Origin: Actinomycetota bacterium
GTDB lineage: Bacteria > Actinomycetota > Thermoleophilia > Miltoncostaeales > Miltoncostaeaceae
NCBI GenBank assembly: GCA_016870155.1
Contig: VGCE01000002.1
Coordinates: 181,539 to 245,538 of the forward strand
DNA: 64,000 bases
Reading direction: 5' to 3'
Position numbers and translations under genes: made by a program. Position 1 is the stretch's first letter. Each line of letters begins with the position of its first letter. Below, one piece after another: positions 51,161 to 59,341 of this stretch. Under the pieces are notes generated by a model. The model searched no databases and was not told the origin of the DNA. It saw only the letters and a list, made by a program, of their open reading frames with translations.

Positions 51161-53044
51161 TCATCCGCCGGACTCCCCCGTCAGGTTGGCCTGGGCCGAG
51201 TTCGCCATCAGCGCGCCGGCGGCGGCGTACCAGAGCTCGTTCAGCGCGATGGTTCCGGCGGCCGGGGCGGTGGGCGTGCCCGCGTAGGTCGCGACGAGGG
51301 CGTCGGCCCACTGGCGCTGCCACAGCGCGTAGCTGAGGTTGACGCCCATGGGCTGCAGGTGCGACGCCCACCAGTAGACGGTCTCCGATGATTGCTGCAG
51401 GGAGCTCGCCAGCAGCGCGGGGGCCTGCACCGCCGGGGGATCCTCACCCAGGCCGGCGCCCTGCATGCCGAAGCTCGCGCCGCTCACCACCGACGCGCCC
51501 AGCACGTTGTAGGTGGTGGCGTGCGCGGCCTGGACGATCTCGTCCTGCACCGAGTTCTCATCGGGTGGAATCGCATTGGAGATGTCGGACATGGCCTTGA
51601 GCACCGGCACGATGTCGTTCGGGCTGCCCTTCAACTCGAGCGATCCATAGGCGACGGTCACGTAGTAGTCGCGGTTGGCATCGCCCGCCCGCACGAGGAA
51701 GTTGGTGTAGCCCGACAGGAACGCGGCAGTCGACGCATCGGTGCCCGTGCCCCCGCCGGGAGCGGCCCGGACCATGGCGACGGCATCGGGGCCGAACCGC
51801 TGCAGCGAGGCCTCCACGTCGCCGAGCACCGCGGCGACGCGCTCGAGCTCGGGCCCGTTCCAGGTGCTGCCCGGGCCGAGTTCCCTCACGAACGACGTGA
51901 GCACCGCCTGCGAGTAGGCGTACCAGCCAAGCGCCATGGGCAGCGCCAGTTGCTGCCCGGGCGTGAGGCCCGTGGGGTCGGACTGCCCCTGCATCTCGCG
52001 CTCGGCCGTGGCCAGCAGCGTCTTCGACTCATCCAGCAGCGCCTGGCGCGCGGCGGCCACGCCCCTCATGCGCGCCAGCGCCCGGCTGGCCCCCTTGGCC
52101 AGAGCGCGCTTGAGCACGTAGGTGGCGTGCACCGAGAGCCCGTAGGCCAGCCCGTACTTCCCGGCGGCCAGCGCGGCGCGTGCGCTCTGCACCTCGGGGG
52201 CGATTGCGGTGCGGTCCTGTACCGAAAGCAGGTTGCCGCCGGCAGCGAACTCCCGACTGAGCGCGGCCACCGACCGCCGTGTGGTGCGCTGGGCCACCTG
52301 CAGGGCCTGCGGGGTGATGACCGGCTTCGCCTTGGGCGGGGGGACGATGGTGCTGCCGGTGAAGGCCCGGTAGGCCTCCCCTATGCTGCGCACCACGCGC
52401 ACCTCGATGCCCAGCGACCTGCCGAGGGCGGGAAGGCTCACGTCCCTGCCGCTCTGCGGGTCGAACCCCCTGCGGCTGCCCCAGGGCACCAGCACCAGTT
52501 CATACCCGGCCTTCTTGGCGGCGCGCACCTTCGCGGGCACCTGCGACACCGTGCCCACCGTGCCGTCGGGGCTGATGGTGCCGGTCATCGCCACCTTGGG
52601 CTTCACGGGGTCGCCGGTGATGGCGGCCATGGTTCCCACCGTCAGCGCCGCCCCGCCCGACGGCCCGTCGATCGGACCCGTGATGCCGTAGCGAAGGTCC
52701 ACGGCCGACTGGTCGGCGCCTGTGAGCAGGGTTGCCACCGCCGCGGCGCTGGCGGTGGCCGCCAGCCACTGCGGACCCGCCTTCTTGGCGCGCACGTCGT
52801 CGAGGTCGAGCGTGAACTGGGAATCGCCCTCGGTGCCCACGGCGATGGTGGCGGGCTCGATTCCGGCGCCGGGGGTGCCGTCTGCATTGCTTCCGGCCCA
52901 CAGCACCGGGAAGGTGATCTCGCGCGGGGTGATGGACGTGCTCGCCGACGATCCGCACCCCGCGGCGACCATCGCGGGTGCGATCAGGCATGTGGAGGCG
53001 ACGAGGAGGGCGCGGCGTGAGCGCACGCGGCCGAGTGTAGCCAC
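51161..53044 (-). CDS. Lon-like serine protease, exported lipoprotein (paralogue A)
   Basis: A 627-residue protein with a lipobox VAAGC (Cys30). Residues 110-185 match the Lon (S16) proteolytic fold: GPIDGPSGGAALTVG with nucleophile Ser129, and KVRAAKKAGYELVLVP with general base Lys172, in the usual spacing. No AAA+ domain. The last 400 residues are helical and specific to this pair. It would act outside the membrane. Divergent from its paralogue with only 23 bases between the furthest starts; GTG at 53026 is an alternative start. Confidence 0.75.
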   Translation of the reverse strand: MATLGRVRSRRALLVASTCLIAPAMVAAGCGSSASTSITPREITFPVLWAGSNADGTPGAGIEPATIAVGTEGDSQFTLDLDDVRAKKAGPQWLAATASAAAVATLLTGADQSAVDLRYGITGPIDGPSGGAALTVGTMAAITGDPVKPKVAMTGTISPDGTVGTVSQVPAKVRAAKKAGYELVLVPWGSRRGFDPQSGRDVSLPALGRSLGIEVRVVRSIGEAYRAFTGSTIVPPPKAKPVITPQALQVAQRTTRRSVAALSREFAAGGNLLSVQDRTAIAPEVQSARAALAAGKYGLAYGLSVHATYVLKRALAKGASRALARMRGVAAARQALLDESKTLLATAEREMQGQSDPTGLTPGQQLALPMALGWYAYSQAVLTSFVRELGPGSTWNGPELERVAAVLGDVEASLQRFGPDAVAMVRAAPGGGTGTDASTAAFLSGYTNFLVRAGDANRDYYVTVAYGSLELKGSPNDIVPVLKAMSDISNAIPPDENSVQDEIVQAAHATTYNVLGASVVSGASFGMQGAGLGEDPPAVQAPALLASSLQQSSETVYWWASHLQPMGVNLSYALWQRQWADALVATYAGTPTAPAAGTIALNELWYAAAGALMANSAQANLTGESGG

Positions 53045-53067
53045 GGGTCCCGAGGTAGATTCACCGC

Positions 53068-54978
53068 GTGCCCATGCCCCTCTCCCTCACCGCGCGATGC
53101 GCGCTGGCCGGTGGCGCCGTGATCGGCGCGGCCGCCGCGGTGGTGCTGATGGCATCGGGATGCGGGTCGAGCGCCCAGGAGGCCCAGACCTGGTGGCAGG
53201 TGCCCCCGACATCCATCACCTTCCCGGTGCCCTGGGCCGGCACAGGCTCCGGCGGCGCGCCCGCCAGCGGCATCGAGCCCGCGGGCATCCAGGTGCGGGC
53301 CACCGACGACCCCTCGTTCTCGGTGAACCTCGAGGACATCAAGGCGAAGGGCGCCGGCGCACAGTGGCAGGCGTCCACCGCCGCGGCGGCCACGGTGGCC
53401 ACGCTGTTCACCGGCGCCGATCCATCAACACTCAGCATCGGATACGAGATCACCGGGCCCATCGACGGGCCGTCGGGGGGAGCGGCGCTGACGCTCGGCA
53501 CCATCGCCGCCATCCGTGGCGACGCCGTGAGGCCCAAGGTGCTGATAACCGGCACCATCGCGCCCGACGGCACGGTAGGCAAGGTGGGGCTGGTGCCGCA
53601 GAAGTTGCGCGCGGCGGCGCGCCAGGGCTACGAGCTGTTCCTCATCCCCGTGGGCACCGAGGTGTCGGTCGACGCGGCCATCAACACGCCCGTCGACAGC
53701 ATCGCCCTCGGGCGCTCGCTGGGCGTCACCGTGCGGACGGTGCGTGACATCAACGAGGCCTATCCCCTCTTCACCGGCAAGACCATCGCGCCGCCGGTGG
53801 CGCGTCCGGCCGAGCTCGCGCCGGCGTCCGCGGCGGTGGCGGTGACCACCACCAGGCGCACGCTCGCCGCCGCCCGGGCCGACCTGGCCAGGAACTTGGC
53901 GATCATCCCCGCGGCCACGCGCAGCGCGGTGGCCGTAGAGCTCGACGCCGCTGCCGCCGCGCTGCGTGCCGGCAGGGTGGGCGCGGCCTACGGGCAGGTG
54001 GTGGACGCCACCTACCGCATCGGGCGCACCAGCGCGCGGGCGCGCACCACGCAGATGGCGCGCGACAAGGGCTTCGTGGCCACGCGGCAGGCGCTGGCCG
54101 ACGAGGTGGCGGCGCTGCTCGGCAAGGCCGACGCCCTGGTGGCCGCGCAGTCCGACCCCTCGGGCATGCGCGTGGAGCAGTGGCTGTCGCTGCCGTCAGC
54201 CATGGGCTGGGGGGTGTATGCCCAGGGCGTGCTGCAGTCGATGAACGCCGCCCTGCAGAAGCCCCCGACGATCCCCGACGAGGCCGAGCGGCTCGTGCGC
54301 CTGGCCGACATCGCCGCCGTGGCCGAGGACCAGCGGGTGTCGATCGAGCGCTTCGGCCCCGACGCGGTGGCCATGGTGAGGGCATCGGCATCGCGCACCG
54401 AGGTGGAAGAGCACGCCGCCGCGGAGTTCCTCGACGGCTACAGCACCTTCCTCTCACGCGCGGGTGCCGACAGCCGCCGCCTGTACGAGACCCAGGCCGG
54501 GCCGGGGGGCCTCGATAGCGCGGCCCAGGACGCCACCGACATCTACCCGGTGCTCGAGGCGCTGTCGGACGAGGCCGGGGCCGCGGCCGGGAGCGCCGGG
54601 TCGCTGCGCGAGGCGATCACCATGTCGGCCTACGCCACCACCTACTACGTGCTGGGCACCACGCTCTCCAGCGGCAGCGCATACGGGCTCACGGGCTTCG
54701 GCCTTGGAGAGGAAGCCGGCGCGGCCTACGAGCCCGCGCTGCTGCGCAACGCCGTGGAGTCGGGCGAGGAACTCATCCGCGAGTGGACGGCGTTCCTGCA
54801 GTGGAGCGGCCAGAACATGAGCTACCCGGTGTGGCAGCGCGACTGGTCGCAGGGCATCTACACGGCGCTCAAGGGCACCGGGCGCGAGGAGTCGGGCGCC
54901 ACGATCGCCCTCAATGAGGTCTGGTACGCGGTGATGAACAACCTCCTCGTGCGTGCGGCCAGCCTGCACCTGGGGTAG
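53068..54978 (+). CDS. Lon-like serine protease, exported lipoprotein (paralogue B)
   Basis: A 636-residue paralogue of the divergent gene, similar over its whole length: lipobox MASGC (Cys32), Ser136 in GPIDGPSGGAALTLG, Lys179 in VPQKLRAAARQGYELF, then the same type of helical C-terminal region ending near RESGATIALNEVWYAV, as in paralogue A (TIALNELWYAA). GTG is used; ATG at 53074 is equally possible. Both copies keep the Ser-Lys dyad, so both may be active. Regulation must come from a very short or overlapping divergent promoter. Confidence 0.75.
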   Translation: MPMPLSLTARCALAGGAVIGAAAAVVLMASGCGSSAQEAQTWWQVPPTSITFPVPWAGTGSGGAPASGIEPAGIQVRATDDPSFSVNLEDIKAKGAGAQWQASTAAAATVATLFTGADPSTLSIGYEITGPIDGPSGGAALTLGTIAAIRGDAVRPKVLITGTIAPDGTVGKVGLVPQKLRAAARQGYELFLIPVGTEVSVDAAINTPVDSIALGRSLGVTVRTVRDINEAYPLFTGKTIAPPVARPAELAPASAAVAVTTTRRTLAAARADLARNLAIIPAATRSAVAVELDAAAAALRAGRVGAAYGQVVDATYRIGRTSARARTTQMARDKGFVATRQALADEVAALLGKADALVAAQSDPSGMRVEQWLSLPSAMGWGVYAQGVLQSMNAALQKPPTIPDEAERLVRLADIAAVAEDQRVSIERFGPDAVAMVRASASRTEVEEHAAAEFLDGYSTFLSRAGADSRRLYETQAGPGGLDSAAQDATDIYPVLEALSDEAGAAAGSAGSLREAITMSAYATTYYVLGTTLSSGSAYGLTGFGLGEEAGAAYEPALLRNAVESGEELIREWTAFLQWSGQNMSYPVWQRDWSQGIYTALKGTGREESGATIALNEVWYAVMNNLLVRAASLHLG

Positions 54979-55001
54979 GCCCGGCCCCGCGCGCCGGGCT
55001 A
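54976..55001. terminator. hairpin formed by two converging stop regions
   Basis: TAGGCCCGGC and GCCGGGCTA pair with one bulged base; the arms contain the stop codons of both converging genes. No T-run. Confidence 0.45.
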
Positions 55002-55829
55002 CGCCCCCACCGACTCCCCGACGCTCCACACCACATCGCGAAGGTCGCGGGCGGCAGCTGCGGGGTCATCGGCGTAGATCACCGAGCGGCTGGCCGACAC
55101 CAGCGCGCCGGCGATGTGGCCGCCGAACGCCGGGCCCAGGCGCGCGGGGTCTCCCCCCTGCGCGCCCACGCCGGGCAGCAGGAAGGGCTGGTCGGGCATC
55201 AGCTCGCGAAGGCGATCGATGCGCTCAGGAACCGTGGCCCCCACCACGGCGCCGATCGACGACAGCCCGGCATCCCGCGGGGGCACCCTCGCACCCCAGT
55301 CGCGCACGCGGTCGGCCACGGCCTCATGCCACGGACGGCCATCGGCCAGGGTGATGTCCTCAAGCTCAGCGGCGCCGGGGTTGGATGTGCGCACCAGCAC
55401 GAACAGCCCTGTGCCGTTGGCTGCAGCGGCATCGAGGAATGGCTGCACGGCGTCGGTGCCCAGCATGGGGTTGACGGTGAGGGCGTCCACGGGAGGCCGC
55501 AGGAACGCCGCGGCGTAGTGGCGCGCGGTGGCGTCCACGTCGCCGCGCTTGCCGTCGGCGATCACCAGCAGGCCGGCGTCGCTGGCGGCCTGCGCCACGT
55601 CCTCGAACGCCTGCCACCCCTCGGCGCCGAAGCGCTCGAAGCAGGCCATCTGCGGCTTGGCCGCCACGCAATGGGGCGCGGCCTGCTCGATCACCCGCAG
55701 GCAGAAGTCGCGGGCGCCACGGGCGCCGCCGTCCACCCGGGCGGGGTCGGGGTCGAGCCCCAGCACCAGCTGGCTGCGGCGGGCCTGAACGTTGGCGGTA
55801 AGGCGCTGGCTGAATGGCTGAGGGGTCAG
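54999..55829 (-). CDS. pyrF: orotidine 5'-phosphate decarboxylase
   Basis: Last step of UMP synthesis. A 276-residue type 2 enzyme: LVLGLDPDPARVD near the start, catalytic ADGKRGDVDATARHYA (Lys), TVNPMLGTDAVQPFLDA and a phosphate-binding LPGVGAQGGDP. No ATG, GTG or TTG is in frame close to the start of homology; the CTG at 55829 overlaps the TGA of the AEC gene (CTGA) and gives a normal N-terminus. No other pyr genes nearby. Confidence 0.9.
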   Translation of the reverse strand: MTPQPFSQRLTANVQARRSQLVLGLDPDPARVDGGARGARDFCLRVIEQAAPHCVAAKPQMACFERFGAEGWQAFEDVAQAASDAGLLVIADGKRGDVDATARHYAAAFLRPPVDALTVNPMLGTDAVQPFLDAAAANGTGLFVLVRTSNPGAAELEDITLADGRPWHEAVADRVRDWGARVPPRDAGLSSIGAVVGATVPERIDRLRELMPDQPFLLPGVGAQGGDPARLGPAFGGHIAGALVSASRSVIYADDPAAAARDLRDVVWSVGESVGA

Positions 55830-56743
55830 GTGATCACCGCCGTGACGATCGGGATGGTGACGAGCGAGAGCACCGTGGTGACGGCCACGCACGCCGCGAG
55901 CAGGTTGACGGGCAGACGGTAGTGCGCGCCCATGACGAGGGCCATCATGCCGCTGGGCATGGCGCCCAGCACGATGAGGGTGTCGAGCTGGTTGCCGCGG
56001 AAGCCGAACAGGTAGGCGATGCCGAACGCCGCCACGGGCATGAGCGCCAACTTCAGCACCGACACGCCCGCGATCGTGCGCCAGTTGTCCTTGATGCCCG
56101 ACCAGTCGAGCACGAGGCCGGCGTAGAGCATGACCACCGGGAACAAGGCGGCCGCAAGGTAGTCGACCGGCACCTGCAGCCAGTTCCAGAGCTCGTGGAT
56201 TCCCACGAGGTTGAGCACGAGCCCGGTGATGAGCATCCACATGGGCGGCAGCAGCAGGCCCTTGAGCGACTGGCGGATGGACATGGCGTCCTCCACCTCG
56301 CCGCGGCCGAACCATGCGGCCACGATGGGGTTGAAGGTCCAGATGAGGATTCCCGTGCCGATGGCGTCGTACATGACGGCCACGGTGAGCGAGAACTCCC
56401 CGCCCGATGCAGCGATGAGCGGCAGGCCAAAGAACCCGGTGTTGGCCACGGCGATCATGAGGATCACCCCGCCGGTGGCCGCCCGGCCCAGGCGCATCAT
56501 GCGGGCGAACATCAGCGCGAAGGGCGTCATCACGGCGGTGACCGCGTACGACACGAAGGGCACCAGGATGAGGCCCCAGTCGAGATTGGCGCCGATCATG
56601 ATGTCCAGCACCAGGGCGGGCAGCAGGACGTAGAGCGTGGCCTGCACGAGGACCGGTGCGTGCTCGCGCTTCATCACGCCGAGCTGCCTGAGCAGCACGC
56701 CGATCCCGATGATGATCAGCGCCGAGAGGGCGGCGAGGGTCAC
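55826..56743 (-). CDS. AEC (auxin efflux carrier) family transporter
   Basis: A 305-residue integral membrane protein with ten hydrophobic segments in two five-helix halves, the AEC/PIN fold. Conserved GFFGLPLIAASGG and the C-terminal PSGMMALVMGAHYRL. Bacterial members export or import malonate, malate or similar acids. Its start overlaps the metW stop by four bases and its stop overlaps the pyrF start, making metW-AEC-pyrF one translational unit. Confidence 0.88.
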   Translation of the reverse strand: MTLAALSALIIIGIGVLLRQLGVMKREHAPVLVQATLYVLLPALVLDIMIGANLDWGLILVPFVSYAVTAVMTPFALMFARMMRLGRAATGGVILMIAVANTGFFGLPLIAASGGEFSLTVAVMYDAIGTGILIWTFNPIVAAWFGRGEVEDAMSIRQSLKGLLLPPMWMLITGLVLNLVGIHELWNWLQVPVDYLAAALFPVVMLYAGLVLDWSGIKDNWRTIAGVSVLKLALMPVAAFGIAYLFGFRGNQLDTLIVLGAMPSGMMALVMGAHYRLPVNLLAACVAVTTVLSLVTIPIVTAVIT

Positions 56744-57348
56744 GGAGTGGAGGGCCCCACCATGTACACGGCGCCCGCGGCGAGCAGGTTGGGGCGGCGG
56801 CGGCGGGCGTCGTCCACCGGGCGCCCGCGCTCGTCGAGCAGCACGCGACGGATGGTGCGCAGCTGTTCACGTGCCATGAGGGCCTCGAAGTCGCGGATGG
56901 TGCACAGGTGGATGTTGGGGGTGTCGTACCAGTGGTAGGGCAGCGACGGGCTGGCCGGCATGCGGCCGCGGGCAGCCAGCGACCACCTGAGGCGCCAGTG
57001 GCCGAAGTTGGGGAACGACACGATCCCGACCTTGCCCACGCGCATCATCTCCTGCAGCACCAGCGCGGGGCGGTGCGTGGCCTGCAGGGTCTGCGAGAGG
57101 ATCACCACGTCGTAGGCGTCGTCGTCCACGTCGCCCAGCCCCTGGTCGATGTCGGCCACCACCACGGGCACCCCGCGCGCCACGCAGGCGTGGAACCCCT
57201 CGTCGGAGATCTCCACCCCGGTGCCGTCGCACCCCTGTTCGGTGATGAGGTACGCGAGCAGCGCGCCGTCGCCGCAGCCCAGGTCGAGCACGCGCCGGCC
57301 GCGGTGCACCATGGCGGCCACCACGTCGAGGTCGGGACGAAGGGACAT
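56740..57348 (-). CDS. metW: MetW-like methyltransferase-fold protein
   Basis: A 202-residue SAM-methyltransferase-fold protein of the MetW family, which accompanies MetX in methionine synthesis. DLGCGDGALLAYLITEQGCDG is the SAM loop (VLDLGCGDG), followed by VEISDEG, DIDQGL, DVVILSQTLQA and SFPNFGHWRLR, all typical of MetW. ATG at 57348; a longer frame runs into the REP pair. metX would normally be adjacent; here a RAYT gene on the other strand lies between. Confidence 0.88.
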   Translation of the reverse strand: MSLRPDLDVVAAMVHRGRRVLDLGCGDGALLAYLITEQGCDGTGVEISDEGFHACVARGVPVVVADIDQGLGDVDDDAYDVVILSQTLQATHRPALVLQEMMRVGKVGIVSFPNFGHWRLRWSLAARGRMPASPSLPYHWYDTPNIHLCTIRDFEALMAREQLRTIRRVLLDERGRPVDDARRRRPNLLAAGAVYMVGPSTP

Positions 57349-57370
57349 CCTGCGGAGGCTACCGCCTACC

Positions 57371-57416
57371 CGATCGGTGACAGTCACCAGCCACGCTCGG
57401 TGACTGTCACCGATCG
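57371..57416. repeat. REP-like palindrome pair, left side of the RAYT gene
   Basis: CGATCGGTGACAGTCACC (57371-57388) and its exact inverse GGTGACTGTCACCGATCG (57399-57416) around a 10-base loop: an 18-bp perfect stem. The inner 13-mers are the same as those at 22.8 kb and to the right of the transposase gene. Confidence 0.92.
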
Positions 57417-57504
57417 TCTGATGGCGCTCTGCTGGCACGGTCGGTCACACCCACGCGCGGCGGTCTGCGATTGCCTCGGTACAACACCGACCAGGAGGCC
57501 GCAC

Positions 57505-58143
57505 ATGCCCCGCACCGCCCGTCACATGCCGCCCGGAGCCACGTACCACCTCACCACCCGGGGGACCAACAAGCGAGCGATCTTCGACGACGATGCAGAC
57601 CGCAACCGCTTTCTTCGTTATCTCGGCTCGGCGACCCAACGCTACGCGTGGGCATCCCTCGCCTACTGCCTGATGGGCAACCACGTGCACCTGGTCGTGA
57701 CCGGTGACCCCGATGCGATCAGCGCCGGCATGAGGGACGTCCTGGGTGCCCATGCCCGCGCGTACAACAAGCGTCACCAGCGATCGGGGCACCTCTTCGG
57801 GGAGCGCTTCCACCACGTGGTGATCACAGAGCACGACCAGATGGTGGCTGCCCTGCGATACGTCGCGCTCAACCCAGTGCGCGCCGGGCTCGTCCGTCGA
57901 CCCGAGGACTGGCCATGGAGCAGCTACACGGCAATGGTGATCGGCAAGATCCCCAGCGGCACACTCGATCTCGGTCGACTTGCCCCGCTCTTCGTGCGGC
58001 CGGGAGGGAGGGCTGGCGACACGCAGAGGGCATTCCGACGAGTCGTTGAGGCCGGCACCGCCGATGCGATCGCGCTGGCCGAAAGGCGCCCCATCCGCGC
58101 GAGGAGGTCGGGACCGGTGACAGTCACCAGGGGGAGTGGGTGA
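57505..58143 (+). CDS. REP-associated tyrosine transposase (RAYT, Y1/HUH)
   Basis: A 212-residue IS200/IS605-like Y1 transposase. The HUH motif is GNHVHLVV (His60, His62), the catalytic Tyr87 is in HARAYNKRHQRSGHLFGERF, and ALNPVRAGLVRRPEDWPWSS is the hallmark C-terminal segment of RAYTs. ATG with AGGAGG six bases upstream. No TnpB accompanies it. It is flanked by REP palindrome pairs; the right-hand one encodes its VTVTRGSG end and supplies the TGA stop. RAYTs cut and spread REP hairpins as single strands. It is opposite in strand to the met genes around it. Confidence 0.93.
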   Translation: MPRTARHMPPGATYHLTTRGTNKRAIFDDDADRNRFLRYLGSATQRYAWASLAYCLMGNHVHLVVTGDPDAISAGMRDVLGAHARAYNKRHQRSGHLFGERFHHVVITEHDQMVAALRYVALNPVRAGLVRRPEDWPWSSYTAMVIGKIPSGTLDLGRLAPLFVRPGGRAGDTQRAFRRVVEAGTADAIALAERRPIRARRSGPVTVTRGSG

Positions 58144-58174
58144 CTGTCACCAAGCCCGGCTGGTGACTGTCACC
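58116..58174. repeat. REP-like palindrome triplet, right side of the RAYT gene
   Basis: GGTGACAGTCACC (58116), GGTGACTGTCACC (58139) and GGTGACTGTCACC (58162), always 23 bases apart. The first two form the same inverted pair as elsewhere; the third is an extra unit in direct orientation to the second. It ends just before the 3' end of metX. Confidence 0.92.
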
Positions 58175-58186
58175 GACCCGGCGCCT

Positions 58187-59341
58187 CTAGATACCCAGGT
58201 CGTCTGCCGCGCGGTCCAGGAACGCCTCGACCGTGCGGTGGTACTCGGGAATCTCAAGCAGGAACGAGTCGTGGCCCCAGGGGCTCTCGATCTCGCGCGA
58301 GGTCACGGGCACGCGCCACGACTGCAGCTGGCGCACGATCTCGCGCGAGTGGTCGGTGTCGAAGCGCCAGTCGCTGTCGAACGAGATGACCAGGAACTTC
58401 GTGGAGGTGCCCTCGAGGCACGCGCCCACCGCGGCGGGGTCGGCAAAGGCGTCGAAGTAGTCCATCACCCTCGTCATGTAGAGGTAGGTGTTCGCGTCGA
58501 AGCGCTTGAGGAACGACTCGCCCTGGTGCTGCAGGTACGACTCCACCTGGAAGTCCACCGAGAAGTCGAAGCGCGGGGCATCGCCATGCTGCAGGCGGCG
58601 CCCGAACTTCTCCCTCATGGACTCCTCGGACAGGTACGTGATGTGGGCCATCATCCGCGCGATCGACAGCCCGGTATCGGGCGCGCGCCCGGAGCCGTAG
58701 TAGTCGCCGCCCTGGAAGTCGGGGTCGCGCATGATGGCCTCGCGGGCCACCGCGCTGAAGGCGATGTTCTGGGCCGAGAGGCGCGACGACGAGCAGATCA
58801 CCATCGCGGCACTGATCTCGTGCGGGTGGTCGATGACCCACTGCAGCACCTGCATGCCGCCGAGCGACCCGCCGATGGCGCCGGCCAGGTGCTCGATGCC
58901 CAGGTGCGCCAGCAGCGCCCGATGCACCTCCACCAGGTCGCGCACCGTGAACAGCGGGAATGACAGCCCGTAGGGCCGCCCCGTCGCCGGGTCCTCCGAC
59001 GACGGCCCCGTGGTGCCCTGGCACCCGCCCAGCAGGTTTGAGCAGACCACGAAGAAGCGGTCGGTGTCCACCGGCCGCCCCGGGCCGATGATGTTGTCCC
59101 ACCAGCCGCGGCGCTCGGGCTCGCCCTGGTGGCCCGCCGCGTGGGCGTCGCCCGTGAGCGCGTGGCACACGTAGATCGCATTGCTGCGATCGGCGTTGAG
59201 GGTGCCGTAGGTCTCGTACGCCACCTCGACGGGGCACAGCGTGGCGCCCGACTCCAGCACGAGCGGGTCGTCCTGCGTGAACAGGACGACCCGCTGGGTC
59301 TCGGTGAGGCCGATCCCCCCGGCTGGAGTGCTGGTGGTCAG
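58187..59341 (-). CDS. metX: homoserine O-acetyltransferase
   Basis: Activates homoserine for methionine synthesis. A 384-residue alpha/beta-hydrolase: YETYGTLNADRSNAIYVCHA, nucleophile elbow IGGSLGGMQVLQW, Asp in ISFDSDWRF and His in WGHDSFLLE. The product could be acetyl- or succinyl-homoserine; the family name is by homology. No ATG/GTG/TTG is available at the N-terminus; the CTG at 59341 overlaps the TGA of metY (CTGA) and gives a normal start. Coupled to metY. Confidence 0.92.
   Translation of the reverse strand: MTTSTPAGGIGLTETQRVVLFTQDDPLVLESGATLCPVEVAYETYGTLNADRSNAIYVCHALTGDAHAAGHQGEPERRGWWDNIIGPGRPVDTDRFFVVCSNLLGGCQGTTGPSSEDPATGRPYGLSFPLFTVRDLVEVHRALLAHLGIEHLAGAIGGSLGGMQVLQWVIDHPHEISAAMVICSSSRLSAQNIAFSAVAREAIMRDPDFQGGDYYGSGRAPDTGLSIARMMAHITYLSEESMREKFGRRLQHGDAPRFDFSVDFQVESYLQHQGESFLKRFDANTYLYMTRVMDYFDAFADPAAVGACLEGTSTKFLVISFDSDWRFDTDHSREIVRQLQSWRVPVTSREIESPWGHDSFLLEIPEYHRTVEAFLDRAADDLGI

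Noticed and set aside
57505..58143. Complete IS200/IS605 insertion sequence
   Set aside because: There is no TnpB and the protein has the RAYT C-terminal motif; the flanking hairpins match dispersed REP units rather than IS-specific ends.
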